A stretch of 64,000 nucleotides of DNA from Parietaria judaica (taxonomy: Eukaryota; Streptophyta; Magnoliopsida; Rosales; Urticaceae): positions 28,491,746 through 28,555,745 of the forward strand of contig OX940872.1 in assembly GCA_954871525.1 (NCBI GenBank), given 5' to 3'. The position numbers were made by a program, and so were the translations under genes. The notes beneath the pieces were generated by a model. That model did no database searches. It had not been told where the DNA came from and worked only from the letters and a program-made list of their open reading frames with translations. The first letter of the stretch is position 1. Each line of letters begins with the position of its first letter. Of this stretch, positions 12,176-23,591 are shown piece after piece.

Positions 12176-12240
12176 AAGATTTTTAAGGTTAGATTTTAAT
12201 CTCAATAAGATTTTTAAGGTTAGATTTTAATCTCAATAAC
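12176..12240. repeat. 30-bp direct duplication
   Basis: The phrase TTTTTAAGGTTAGATTTTAA followed by TCTCAATAA occurs twice in direct succession inside Helitron A. Confidence 0.85.
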
Positions 12241-14020
12241 TTTTTGACAAAAATCCTCAATAAGATAATTTAATCTCATCTCTACAATACAGACAAAGAA
12301 CTTTCTCCTATTGAACTAGATATTGTAATAACGCAACATGATGTTTTTGTTATTGTTCATTCAGTTTCTTTTAGTATAGCATATTGTGATTTCGGTTTTT
12401 GTTTCAAACTGAATAGTTTTTGGATTGCCATAAATTTCGCACAGGACTATAGTGTTATTCAGTCAGACAACACCAATTTGCACTAGGAAACTTGAAAGTT
12501 TAAGAGTGTGGAAGGTCAGTTAATGATGTTTTAGTTGGGGATGATTTTTATGTTAGCATTTTTAATTTTTACAAATTAGTTTGCTATGACATATAAGTTT
12601 TGGCTGACAAGTCTATTGAAATTTAGTTATTGCTTTTATTACATGGTTAGATCATAAATCATGGTAATAAATAAACTGCAATTTTACAAATTAAAAAGAA
12701 TTTGTGCAATTAAAATTTAATAATACATGATTTTTTTAATTCAAGTACTTATATTAATGCATCAGGTCAGCTTTTGATCCTCTCCAATAGTCCTTACTCG
12801 GTTTAGTAGGTTAGGTTACAATTGAAATGAAGCATCAATTTGAGTTTTTTCTCAATTTTTTATTTTGAAAAAACTGAAGCATTCTTTCGTGTGTAACTTT
12901 TCAGCAATTTGTGTCTTCCCAAATTAATAAGAAACGACACCTATTTAGGTGGCTAATATCTCCTAAATGAGTCAATATATTACATGAGTAAATAATTTGA
13001 GGCAGTTATTTGTCTCATCTTTTTTCTTCATCTTCTTCTTCATCTTCGTCTCGCCATCTCCCGCTTCTCCTGGCTCCAATTCACACTCTTCATCTTTGGT
13101 CCCAACGACCGGCGACCAAGCACTTGAGCTTACGGAGCAACCACATTTAGACCACTGCCTCTACCGTATCAGCCAACACTCTCCTGCGCCATTTAATCCT
13201 CCCACAACCACAACTATATTTGCCACCTGTTCCAGTAATTATTTGCGATTATGCTTTTCTCGCTGTTTTCTCGGTTATTTTTGGTCTTTTGTTTATGTTT
13301 AAACGATTCTGATTGCATTCTTTTTTCAGATCTTTATTCATTTTTCCACGCGCGTGCAGAGCCCACCGCCATAGTCAAGTTCCTCAAGCGTTGACCTGCT
13401 GCATAACCTTCCAGCCAAATTTGTCATTCGAAGTAGATATTTATGGTAACTTTTTCAATTTAAGATTTGAAGTATTTCAATGCGCTAATGATATTTCTAT
13501 AGAGCTCTGCTTGATCTATTATTCATAATTTTATTTTGGTTAAAATTGATTGTTTAGCATTATAATTGTTCGTTAATCAGATATTTAAACTTAATCTCTA
13601 CAATCTTAATTCTGTCTTTCGACTCTCAGGTTCAGTTTCAAAAACTAGAATCTTTGACAACTCTTTGATCTTTTTGCAATTATGGATGACAACTCCTCCC
13701 CACAGTGAGATGAATGGTGATGCAAGACCGATTTCGACTACCACCGTCTTCTCACTTCCCGCTGCACGGTAATATTATAAATTTCTATAAAATAAAATTT
13801 AACTCATTTATAAGTTTGTAATTTTTCCTTTGCAAAGTATTCACTTTATAATCCTTACCGACATTTGAGATTCATATGGTTAATATATGGTTTCCAGATT
13901 TTTTTTTTCATTAGTACACAGTTCAATTAAGGATGCATCACATTTTCCTTCCATTCTCATTCTCATCAATTATTAAATTTACAGAATTTTGTTTAATTTT
14001 TTTTGCAGTGTTATCATTTT

Positions 14021-14830
14021 ATCAACGCTTCTCTGTTACCCGTCCTTTGTGTTGGTTCTCTGGTAAGATTCTTTTTCCAGACTTTGTTAAGATCATTATA
14101 TCTAATAGTAGTTAGACTTTTTATTTTTATTTTATACTTACTTATAATCGTAAACTTTTCCGTTAGAGTCTTACTTACAAGATTTATTAAAGGTAATGTT
14201 GTTGAAGTTTTATAAATTCCAATAGTTAACTTTTATATATAAAAAAATTACTTATATAATGACAATGATTTTGGTTTCCTCTGCTAAAAGTTTTTGCTTT
14301 TCATGTATTGTACTTATATAATGTCAATGATTTTGGTTGCTTTTTATTTTCATTTTTTTAGGGCATCGTTAAATGATTTAATTTAGTGATTTTGGATTGA
14401 TTTTTTCTCTAGATTTATCATTTTCTTAATGCTTACAAAGATAATGCTTCTCCGACACCTGTTAGCTGCTTTGCTTCTCCGGTAACATTCCTTTTTATAG
14501 ATTTTGTTAAAAAAAATTCAATCGAATTAATATATTTTGGCTGTTATTTTTTTATTTCAATTTTAGTTTTACTTAGCTTCCAAAGATCTAACACTTCCCC
14601 GTCCACCTTCTCCTGCGTTGCTTCTGCGATAAGATTCCTTATCCAAATTTTGTTAAGATCGTTCAATCTAATTAATATGTTTAGGCTGTTTTTTTTCTTT
14701 TCAATTTTAGTTTTAATTTGCTTCCGAAGATAACGCTTCTCCGTCCCCTGTGTACTACATTGCTTCTCCAATTTTGTTCCTCCGATCATTCAATCTAACA
14801 TTAATATATTTTGGCTTATTTAATTTCTTT
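14021..14830 (+). repeat. degenerate exon-like repeat array in Helitron A
   Basis: Four diverged copies start near 14021, 14441, 14583 and 14727. Each has a core like ACGCTTCTCCGTCACCTGT, then TTGCTTCTCCGGTAAGATTC (a GTAAG donor-like site), then TTTGTTAAGATC and TTCAATCTAATTAATAT. A T-rich tract ending in TTTTAG or TTTGCAG precedes most copies, so each resembles a short exon with flanking intron. No protein family is recognisable. Confidence 0.65.
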
Positions 14831-15312
14831 CTTTTCCTATATTATGTAAATATCATTGAACATAATTTATTTGAGTCTTGCCTCTCTGCCCTATCCAGCG
14901 ATGATACCAGTCGGGATCCCAGTGTCCTTTTCCTCACACTCTACGGTGAGGCTTTTTCTCTTTATAATTTCTGGTATGTAGTTTGTATAGTCGAGCCTTT
15001 TATAGAAATAAATCTAATATAGGATTTCATGAAATTTATTTTTAAATACTACTTCCACTTTTTGTTTTAATTTTTTATTTTGTATACCCAATTTGAATTT
15101 AATTTGATGTTATGAATATTAAACTAATTGTAATGAACTTTCCATTTTGTCCATTTTATTAAAATTTCTGCAAATTTTAAACGTAAACTAATGAAAAAAA
15201 GTATGTAATGAACTTATGCAAAAAGCTGCTGGCGTATATATTGCTTGCCTTTTCTTTAATCATCTCTGATTACGGTTCATTCTTTAAATGTAGGCGCGTA
15301 TGTAGTATTGCA

Positions 15313-15725
15313 AGACTTTTCACTACATATAGATCAAAGGAAGTTAATTTCCTATTTTCTTTTCTTTAATGTTGTTTCCCATTTATTCTTTTTCCCTCTT
15401 AAAGAATTGAAGATATGTTATTGTGCAAGTGTTCTGCTTCATTCACGATGAATTTTAGTTTCTATTTAGATGCGTTCTTCTTCGTCACCGATATTCAAAA
15501 ATTATATATTTTTTATTTTTTTATAGAAATTGTACGAAATGCCCATTTTGTGTCAAACCTTTTAAAAATAAAAGAATAATGGGAAAAAGAATAATGGGAA
15601 ATACAATTAAAGAAAAAGAAATGGGAAATGGGAAATTAACTTCCTTTCTACATGTAGTGAAAAGTTTATACACAAATGGGCATATTTTTCAAAAGGTTTG
15701 ACACAAAATGAGCATTTCGTACATT
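15313..15725. repeat. interleaved fold-back repeats
   Basis: Two inverted pairs interleave. The first pair is CTTTTCACTACATATAG (15318 region) against CTACATGTAGTGAAAAG (15650 region). The second is ACGAAATGCCCATTTTGTGT (15535 region) against the reverse complement near 15700. The motif AATG(C/T)CCATTTTGTGTCAAA recurs at 39350, so this is a dispersed MITE family. The rest shows no coding signal. Confidence 0.6.
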
Positions 15726-16711
15726 CACTTTTTTTATTGGTTATTTTTCAAGTAGATTACATAATATTCCTAAACCGAGTCCCATGAATATCTTGAATTA
15801 CTAAATTAATTCGTTTGTCTAACAACAGGCTTATCAATGTTTGCATGCATTGCTTCTACTCTACAAACATAAAACCAGAAGAGGAAACAAAGTCTCGAGT
15901 GAAGAAGCCACTACATGAGGGAAGCTTTTTTCTAATTTTTATATTTTGGATTAAGACTTTTATTCCAAAAGGTATTATTTTTATAATTTTTAACGTAGTA
16001 ATATAATAAGGAAATGAAGGAAATTGAGTACAATTGATGGGATTTCATATCTTGATTTAATTTTGAGGATTGAATTTTATTGTATTTCACATTATATTAG
16101 ATTGACTTATATACAACTTTAGAAAAATTATTTTGGTCATGATTTGTATTTTTTATTTCTTTTATTATTTTCATTTGTATATGATTTTTTAAAACTACAG
16201 ATGTTTTAAATGTGTTTTTTGGTAGACGATTTCCGAAGTAGACATGTATGTATGTTGTTATAAAATACATTTTCTGATGTGATTTTTTTTTAAATTAATC
16301 CATTATTTGTTTAACTTATGATTTGAAAATGTTTAAAAAAATGTAATTATAACGTGTTTATATTTTTTACTGCCAATTTGAATAAAAATAGTCGATATTT
16401 GATCACTTTAATTGTTTGAGTTTGTTAATTTCTATATGTTTTAACTACATAAATTAATTTGTGATTTTTAAATACAATGTAAACACATTAATTCAGACTA
16501 ACAATTTTGTAACTGTAATTCGTCATAAAAAATATATTAATGTCACTCTAATTGTAATTTCAATTTGTTAGATTCTCTTACATGTTCAAAAACTTTCTTC
16601 ATATAGTCAAGACATAATATTGAATTCTTTTATAGACCGTTGAAAAAAATAAATTATTTACCCATTCATTTTGAATGTAATCTCAAAATTTAACTGTTAT
16701 ATTAATTAATG

Positions 16712-17140
16712 AGAAATTGCATGGGATAGCCAAATAGTCAACATTTCCTTTTTCTTTGCAAAATAGCCAAATGGTTATTTAATAATATATTTTATACCTA
16801 TAATACCCTTTTAACTTATTAACGTGTATTCACTAAGTTAATTTTCTTAAAAATATGAATATTTACTTGTATAATAACATATTGTATACCTATAATACCC
16901 TTTTAACGTGTATTAACTAAGTTAATTTGTTTAAAAATAAAAAATCGTGATTAAAATTTTAACAAAAAATTAATTTATTTTTAAACAAATTAACTTAGTT
17001 AATACACGTTAATACAAGGGTAATACGGTCTTCCGTGATTTATTAATGTGGTTGGCTATTTGACAATATTAAATAAAACATTGGCTATTTGGCTAATTAG
17101 TGTTTGAAGTTTGGTTGTTTGGCTATAACGCCCTTAATAT
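16712..17140. mobile_element. MITE-like inverted-repeat element
   Basis: The outer arms share GATAGCCAAATAGTCAAC on the left and its diverged inverse (TTGGTTGTTTGGCTATAAC) on the right. An inner pair is nearly perfect: GTATTAACTAAGTTAATTTG (16914 on) against its inverse near 16985-17010, giving a long hairpin. It is non-coding and AT-rich. It lies in Helitron A close to its 3' end. Confidence 0.6.
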
Positions 17141-17250
17141 TCATAAAGCATATTACATAGTTTGTTGTAAATGTATATTTTTCAATAACAATCGACAACA
17201 AATTTATTTAATTTGACATTGTTTTCAACATCACCGCGACGGTCCACTAG

Positions 17251-20200
17251 TCTATATATATAAAAGGGCAATGACTTCGGGAATCGTGTCGGCCAAAAAC
17301 CATCAATTTTCAATTTTGACCTCATTCTTTTTTCTCCTTTTTTTGGAATTATTTTAAATCTATATATAATAAAAGTAAATAAAAATACTCGATGCCTGTT
17401 AAAAAAGTAACTACTTCCGAAAGAGACTCTTGGAATCGAAGAGAGTCACGTCTTTCCTCAGGCATCTTTTAACAGTTTTAATATTTATTTCTCATTCTCT
17501 TGTCTCTGGCTTTCTTCGTCGGCGATGGCATTTCAACAGACCACGAAGTCTGATCCACGACCACCAGCGGTGGAACAACCACAACGAAAATCAACTCTGG
17601 CTAAACAACCAGCAACCCAAGACGTCTGTTGCATGAAGTACATTTTCGTTCTCCAACTTCCTATATCTGTTATGCTACTTCGCATATTTCTTTCACATTT
17701 AAATCTTTTTTCTTCAGTTCAATCAAGTGTGACTTTAACTCACACATATATGTTTTTGTTTCTTTTTGGCATCAAGTCAACTGTTAACGATTTCAATTCA
17801 CACACACTTTATTTGATGTGTTAAATTATTATTTCGTCAAACTAAAAACATATTTCTTTGTTGAATTTTATGCTGAAAAAGTGTGAAAATAGTTTTATCA
17901 ATTCAATCAACGCATGTAATCTGTTTGCTAAAATATCTCTATGGAAAATACACTTGAAAATCAAATGATTGTTTGAGTTCTGTTCTTTGTATTTACCGGT
18001 CAATCATTGTTCTATGATAATCTAATGCGCAAGAATTCCTAAGGTCGAACATCTTTAGTTTCTCGGCGTGTCTTTAGATTTATTATATGATATTATTTTC
18101 ACAGATCGGAATTTCTTTACAACTCATTCATAAGTTCTCTGTATGTCTGCTTGATCCTAGCCATGCCAATTTAAGCATTCAATTTCTTTTTGCTTCCATC
18201 AAAATATAAGAGAATATCTATTTTTTCCTTTCAATTTTTTGTTTTGTTTTGTTGTTGTTTAGAACATTTGCAGATTCCTAAAGAATATAGAATGGTGAAT
18301 TTCAGCACCAGAGATCGGAGGAGAAAATTGAAGAGTGATGATAGGTTTGAAAAATCAATCTTTCATCGCTTTGCTAGAATAATTTTTAATTGGTTAATTG
18401 TTATGGTAGATGAAGGACCGTTTCGACATTATCTTTGGCTCAATAGTTCGAGTTTCGGTGTAACGGCTGTTTCGTATCAATGTTATCTTCGGATAGGCAG
18501 TTTGGCTCTGCACTTCCACAAATTATCGATTTCAGTTTGAAATTCTCATTTAGTTAGATTTACCACTGGAGTTTTTTCTTAGGCTATATTAGCTAAACTC
18601 CCCTATGTATAATAAGATTTAAAACTGTATTTAAATTTGGGTTGAGTGTTAATATAGGTAATTAGATTAAAGTATTTTGGATAGTATATTTCTTTTACAG
18701 AGCTTCTTCTGCAACCGCAATGCCCTCTTCGTCAAGCAATTACTACTTTGTACTTGCGTCTGGGTATGCGGCGATAGAAAGTTACGCTGAAGAATCGTTA
18801 TTGTCTCTGTAAATCAACCAGATCGGGCCGAATTATGTTCGACAATGACTGAAAAGGGGCTTTGAACTTGAGTTAAAGCGTTACCATATGATTTATGATG
18901 CTAAAACTTTATGCTGGATGAATAATTTTTTATTGATTTTACTAGGTTGAGCTTTGTTAACTACACACAACGGTCATCGACAATATGTGATCAAGTTCAA
19001 AAGAATCTCTGTAAGCTTGGCTTTGGATCTTTATCCTGTTCAATATCGTCATTTGTTCGTGAATTAAAGTCCGTCGCTGTGTCTGTTCTCCGCTTCAGGT
19101 ATCGTCTTGCGTAACTTGAAATAATTTTATGTTCGTTTTTTTGAACATTTCTCAATTTTCCGTTTGATTTTATATTTATTATCTGCTTTTGATGAATGAT
19201 TGAGGGACCGGTGTGAGTTATTTTGGAAATGCTCGGGTACTTGGTTCTCTCATTTTCTATTATTAATCTAAGCCTTATAGTACTTAATTTTTTGAGATTG
19301 TTTATTATTGAGTATTTTTTTTCAAACCCCGAAAGATTGTGCTAGACAAAATAATTCTACTATAGTTTACGTAAAGAAAGGTCCCTAAGATGTTGCATTT
19401 CATGCAAGATACTACCAAAAAAAAAATTCTCTCTCTCTGAGAAACCGTAGATGTATATGTATGTATTTTAAGGTTTTTTTTTTTTTTTTTTTTGTTGTTG
19501 CAATAATCTTAACATAAAATAGGTCAAATTGATTTTGAATTGTAAGTTTTTAAATAATTGTTAAGGATATGTATCACGATTCTTTTGTAAAAACAAACAT
19601 GAATTAAATAAGAAGTCTTTATATAAAACATCGAATCCATTCGTCTTTTATTTTTTATCTTTACCATTTTGCTTATTTTGATGTTAATATAGCCATTTAG
19701 GTATGTTAGAGGACATCAATTTATGATTAAGCGGTATATTTGCGCCCATATATAGCATTTCAAGAACTTTGTCTATTATATAAGCAAAAATCTATCAATC
19801 AAAGTTATTAACCTCCAAGTTGTAATCTCATTAAATCAACAATGTTTTTTTTAATTACTTACATTGCAATTGTGATATGCTGAGATAGTTTTCATCTTCT
19901 GTTAGCTTAAGAAATAAAACATAATATATCGTTCATATTTTGCTCTTGATAGTTTATCTTGGAATCTGTAATTTGCAAAGCTGGAGCTCAGAAATTGAAT
20001 GTCGAGTATGAAAAAAAAGAGAATGATTATTGTGGATTATGAGTCCTAAACAAAAATAATGGGTATCTTTTAAATTTTGACATGGTTATCATTCATCAGG
20101 TGCGTTTTTTTCTTAATTTTCATTTTTTTCATAGCTTTACTTATATAATTATTTGGTTAGACATGTCGGAGTGAGTATTTAGAGTTACATATCTTTATTT

Positions 20201-21505
20201 TATTTGAAGAATAAATAATCCATTTAAAATAGTATTCTTTTTCTTTGTTTGAACTTTTGTCACACTGAGTTTTGTTCAAACAGAGTCAATTTCTTGCTTG
20301 GATATGTACTCAATCAAGAAGGATACATTGTTATTCGTGGGTGAACCATAGTATTTAATTATCCAAAATTGTTTCAAGCCCTTATGTAATAAAACATTAT
20401 TAAACATTGATTCCATGATGTCTTTGGTGTTATTTCACAATGAATTCCAACTGTTTTCAAAGTTTTTCTTGAGATTTACTATATTGCAGCTACTAAAAAC
20501 AGTTATTTAGTACGAAATTCTCTTTTTCTTATTCAACAATTTTTTTTTTTTACATATGATATATTTTTCTCGAAGAAAATATAAATTTCATATTCCAAAG
20601 ATTTGTTGAGTCTAATATACTACTAAGTACTAACAACAGTGATTACTATTTTTTGAGTCACAATGATGTTGAACATAATTATGATGGTTCCAACTTCGAA
20701 CTGATAAGGCACGGATTCAAAAAAAATTGAACCTGTATAAAATGGTATGTAAATTTATGCTTGATTCTTTTCTTTTACACAAAATATTTTGATTATTTTT
20801 ATCAGCATCAAATAATATTTTAAGAGAGTTTAAGCTAAATAACTAACTTAATAGTTTAAAATTGACAAGGTAGAGAATGTTTGGTTAATATTTGCAAAAT
20901 AGTCAATTAATCATTATAAAAATAGTCATACTAAGATTTGTATTTTAAATTTATTAAAATACAATGTATGTGAGTTTTTATTATAATTTCTCATATTTTA
21001 ATTACCATTAAAAAATTTATTTTATCTTCATTCAGAGTATTGAATTTTTTTTATTTGTAACTTATTTTTATTTGTTCTCTCATATCACAGCAATACCATA
21101 ATGGATAAATCTATTTTTTATTCTTTCTCTTCAGATGAGATACGATAGTCAGAGTGGTAGTAGATTATTATAATAAAATATTTCCGAAATTTTTGAAAAC
21201 ACAATATCTATCATTGAAATTTGTTATTATAGATCCATCTCTTACGTGTCAATATTTTTAATCAAATTTAAGTATAGTACTATATTCTTATTTTGATATT
21301 TTGTCTGAGAAAGTGAGAATGTTTATGTTAACCATATTTCAAACGTTACAAAATTTCTCTGATTATATTAAAGAAAGTTATAAGTTACATAATTAAATTG
21401 TCCAATGAGTAACATACATTAATATGTTTTTTTCCACTAAAAACAGACAATAAAATTATTTGATTTCACAATGTTTTCAACGCCACCGCGCTTCCGGTCC
21501 ACTAG
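17251..21505 (+). mobile_element. non-autonomous Helitron B, directly abutting Helitron A
   Basis: It starts TCTATATATATAAAAGGGC immediately after the CTAG of Helitron A and ends ACCGCGCTTCCGGTCCACTAG at 21505 followed by host T. The hairpin ACCG/CGGT lies just before CTAG. The last 55 bases match the end of Helitron A closely, including a shared TGTTTTCAAC tract, so both belong to one family. A second 5'-like end (ATCTATATATAATAAAAG at 17358-17375) lies just inside, suggesting a nested or rebuilt 5' terminus. An exon-like patch at 17525-17640 begins ATGGCATTTCAACAG and another follows a CAG at 18270. Neither encodes a protein I recognise. No Rep/helicase is present. Confidence 0.7.
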
Positions 21506-22163
21506 TATTACTAATATAGAAAAGTATTGCTAAATTACACAAATAGACTATAATAGTAGCAAAAAATAAAAATAAAATTTCCGGTATATATAATAGAATC
21601 CTTCTATCACGGACTCGGTATTGACTATAGTCTACGAAAGTGTTGGAGCGACATCCCGGGATTTCCTACATCTCGAAGAAGTGCGATTCTCCGGGAAGGG
21701 TATAACGGTCAAAGGCTTGCGGAGAGACACCCGCTTGTTGATGTCTGGGACGGGTTTGCGAGCCTTCTAAGAGAGGGTCGTTTGGACGGAAGCAGAGGGT
21801 TTTACAAGAACCGTACGAGAAGTGATTAGGAATGGGTAATATGGGACGGCGTTGACTCTGAAGTCAACGGATATGGATCAGATTCTGTATTGCAACTGCA
21901 AGTGTTGAATGAATGATTCTTCATCAAAACTTGTCGTTTGTGCTAAACCATGTCGTTTTAGTCACACGCTTGTTGATGCTTCAGTATCTCAACCTAGAAC
22001 AGTACAACAAGCTCACGATATCTTTCCTTTCCACACTGGTGTGATAGCTCGACGATTACTATCACAATCTGAGAACCCTCCGATCTGGCTTTTGCTCGTA
22101 CAACAAAATGTTGGTATCATTATATATCTCTGTAAATCATTTTCCATTTCACTCTTTCAAACC
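21506..22163. other. unassigned, possibly retroelement LTR or leader
   Basis: The first 100 bp are AT-rich. From about 21630 base composition rises, with fragments that look formerly coding but carry stops in all frames. The end (TATATATCTCTGTAAATCATT) resembles the end of a copia LTR or leader and is followed by the tandem repeat and gag remnant. This linkage is inference. Confidence 0.3.
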
Positions 22164-22402
22164 TCGCTCTCTTCTGAAACCAGAGCCCGATTGACCTAAA
22201 TCTTCATCTTCGATCCTTCGCTCTCTTCTGAAACCAGAGCCCGATTGACCTAAATCTTCATCTTCGCTCTCTTCTGAAACCAGAGCCCGATTGACCTAAA
22301 TCTTCATCTTCGCTCTCTTCTGAAACCAGAGCCCGATTGACCTAAATCTTCATCTTCGCTCTCTTCTGAAACCAGAGCCCGATTGACCTAAATCTTCATC
22401 TT
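22164..22402 (+). repeat. 46-bp tandem repeat, five copies
   Basis: The unit begins CGCTCTCTTCTGAAACCAGA and continues through GCCCGATTGACC to AATCTTCATCTT. Starts are at 22164, 22219, 22265, 22311 and 22357; the first unit carries a 9-bp extension. It lies in the presumed leader of the copia gag remnant. Confidence 0.95.
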
Positions 22403-22502
22403 CGATCCATCCGCTTCATCATCTTCAATCCCTGGCGATTTTCTGTTCGCCACCAGTTTCGATTCTCGGCGATTAGTGCTTCTTCGCAGTCGCACTTCGA
22501 TC

Positions 22503-22977
22503 ATGGCAGAATCAAGCAAAGAACCAAAAGAATCAATGTTTCAGCCTCTTTCTTCAAAGCTAGATGACGACAATTTCATCGCATGGAGAAGTGATCGCAA
22601 GATTGAGAGGCCATAGACTTCAGAAATTCATCGATCAAGAAGCCAAGCCCCCAAACAAATTTCTCAGCCAATCTGATGAAGAAAAGGGTCAGATTAATCC
22701 TCTTTTTCTTGATTGGGAGCAACAAGACCAAATGGTCCTCTCATGGATGATGTCACAATTGATCAATCCCTTAGTTCGTCGAATTGTAAACTGTGGTTCT
22801 GGATATTCATTTTGCTCAACAAGCTAGAGCTCAACAAGCTAGAGCCAACGTCAATCAGTATGAAGATCAACTGGCCAGCGTGAAGAAAGATTCTTTGTCC
22901 GTGAGTCACTATCTTCTAAAGGTTAGAAATCTGGTTCATCTTTTTTCCTTAGTTGGTCATGATATTGATGGGATCGT
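22503..22977 (+). pseudogene. Ty1/copia gag remnant (UBN2-type)
   Basis: From an ATG at 22503 the reading is copia-type gag: SSKLDDDNFIAWR, then, after a frameshift near 22597, GHRLQKFIDQEA and WEQQDQMVLSWMMSQL, then VRRIVNCGS. Another frameshift near 22795 leads to FAQQARAQQARANVNQYEDQ and LSVSHYLLKVRNLVHLF. A short internal duplication (CAAGCTAGAGC twice) lies at the second break. The protein would form the element's particle. The zinc knuckle, protease and everything downstream are missing. The fragment ends before 22980. Confidence 0.8.
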
Positions 22978-23591
22978 ATTTTCTGCAATTAAGTTATCAA
23001 TATTAGGATTAGTTTTTATGCGTTTTATTTATTTAGTTAAGTTTGGATTTATTTCATTAATTAATTAATTAGTATTGGTGGGCTTAGGAGTTGTCGTTTG
23101 ATAGTGGGCCTAACCTAGATTAACTAGGGTATTACTATTAAATAGAGAGGAGATCGACAGTGGTGAGACATGTTAGAATATTGTAGCCTTTGGCCGTCTT
23201 GCATCATCGGGAGAGCCTCGGACCTCGCTCTCGAAGGATTGGTCCACCATTGTTATCGAGTTTTATTCAATAAAAGGAAAGGGGATTCATTGTTTTGTGA
23301 ATTCCCGTTGGCCGATTATACGGTGCTGCGTTTTTTCTGTGGTTTCTGGAATTTATAAATCCGGGATCCATCAGATATCTCTGTTAAAGATCATGTTGAT
23401 AGGATTCTTGATGTTTTGCAATTGAATATGATTCTACGAGCAGCATCAGCATCGTCCTCTCCATGAACTGCCGGGCTCTGAGTTGGTAACCACCCCTTGT
23501 ACAGTCGATGGTAAGCGCCCCTTGTACTGTTTCCCCCAATTCGCTCACCAATACGATATCTGTCATGAAATTGAAACAAAATATATTTCAG
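22978..23591. other. unassigned stretch between gag remnant and PEX5
   Basis: The left half is AT-rich with a TATA-like TATTAAATAGAG and a polyadenylation-like AATAAAAGG near 23271, so it could be LTR material. The right half (23370-23591) may be the degraded 5' part of PEX5. It is moderately GC-rich, ends in a good acceptor (ATATTTCAG), but has no frame I can match. Confidence 0.35.

Larger units (their letters stand above)
9739..17250 (+). mobile_element. non-autonomous Helitron A
   Basis: The 5' end reads TCTATATATATAAAAGC after a host A, and the 3' end reads ACCGCGACGGTCCACTAG. This is a perfect small hairpin (ACCG/CGGT stem) about seven bases before the terminal CTAG, the standard Helitron signature. 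No Rep or helicase ORF was found, so it would need proteins from an autonomous relative. The 7.5-kb interior is AT-rich and contains exon-like patches bounded by possible splice sites (for example 10740-11090, 13000-13230 and 13680-13770), a degenerate repeat array, a fold-back and a MITE. Captured gene pieces are possible, but I recognise none of them. Confidence 0.7.

Noticed and set aside
10298..18540. Several Phe/Ile/Tyr-rich ORFs in the Helitrons that look like membrane proteins
   Set aside because: Their composition follows the T-rich DNA and no family motif is present.
22164..22402. CRISPR-like array
   Set aside because: The repeats are contiguous without unique spacers and the DNA is plant nuclear.
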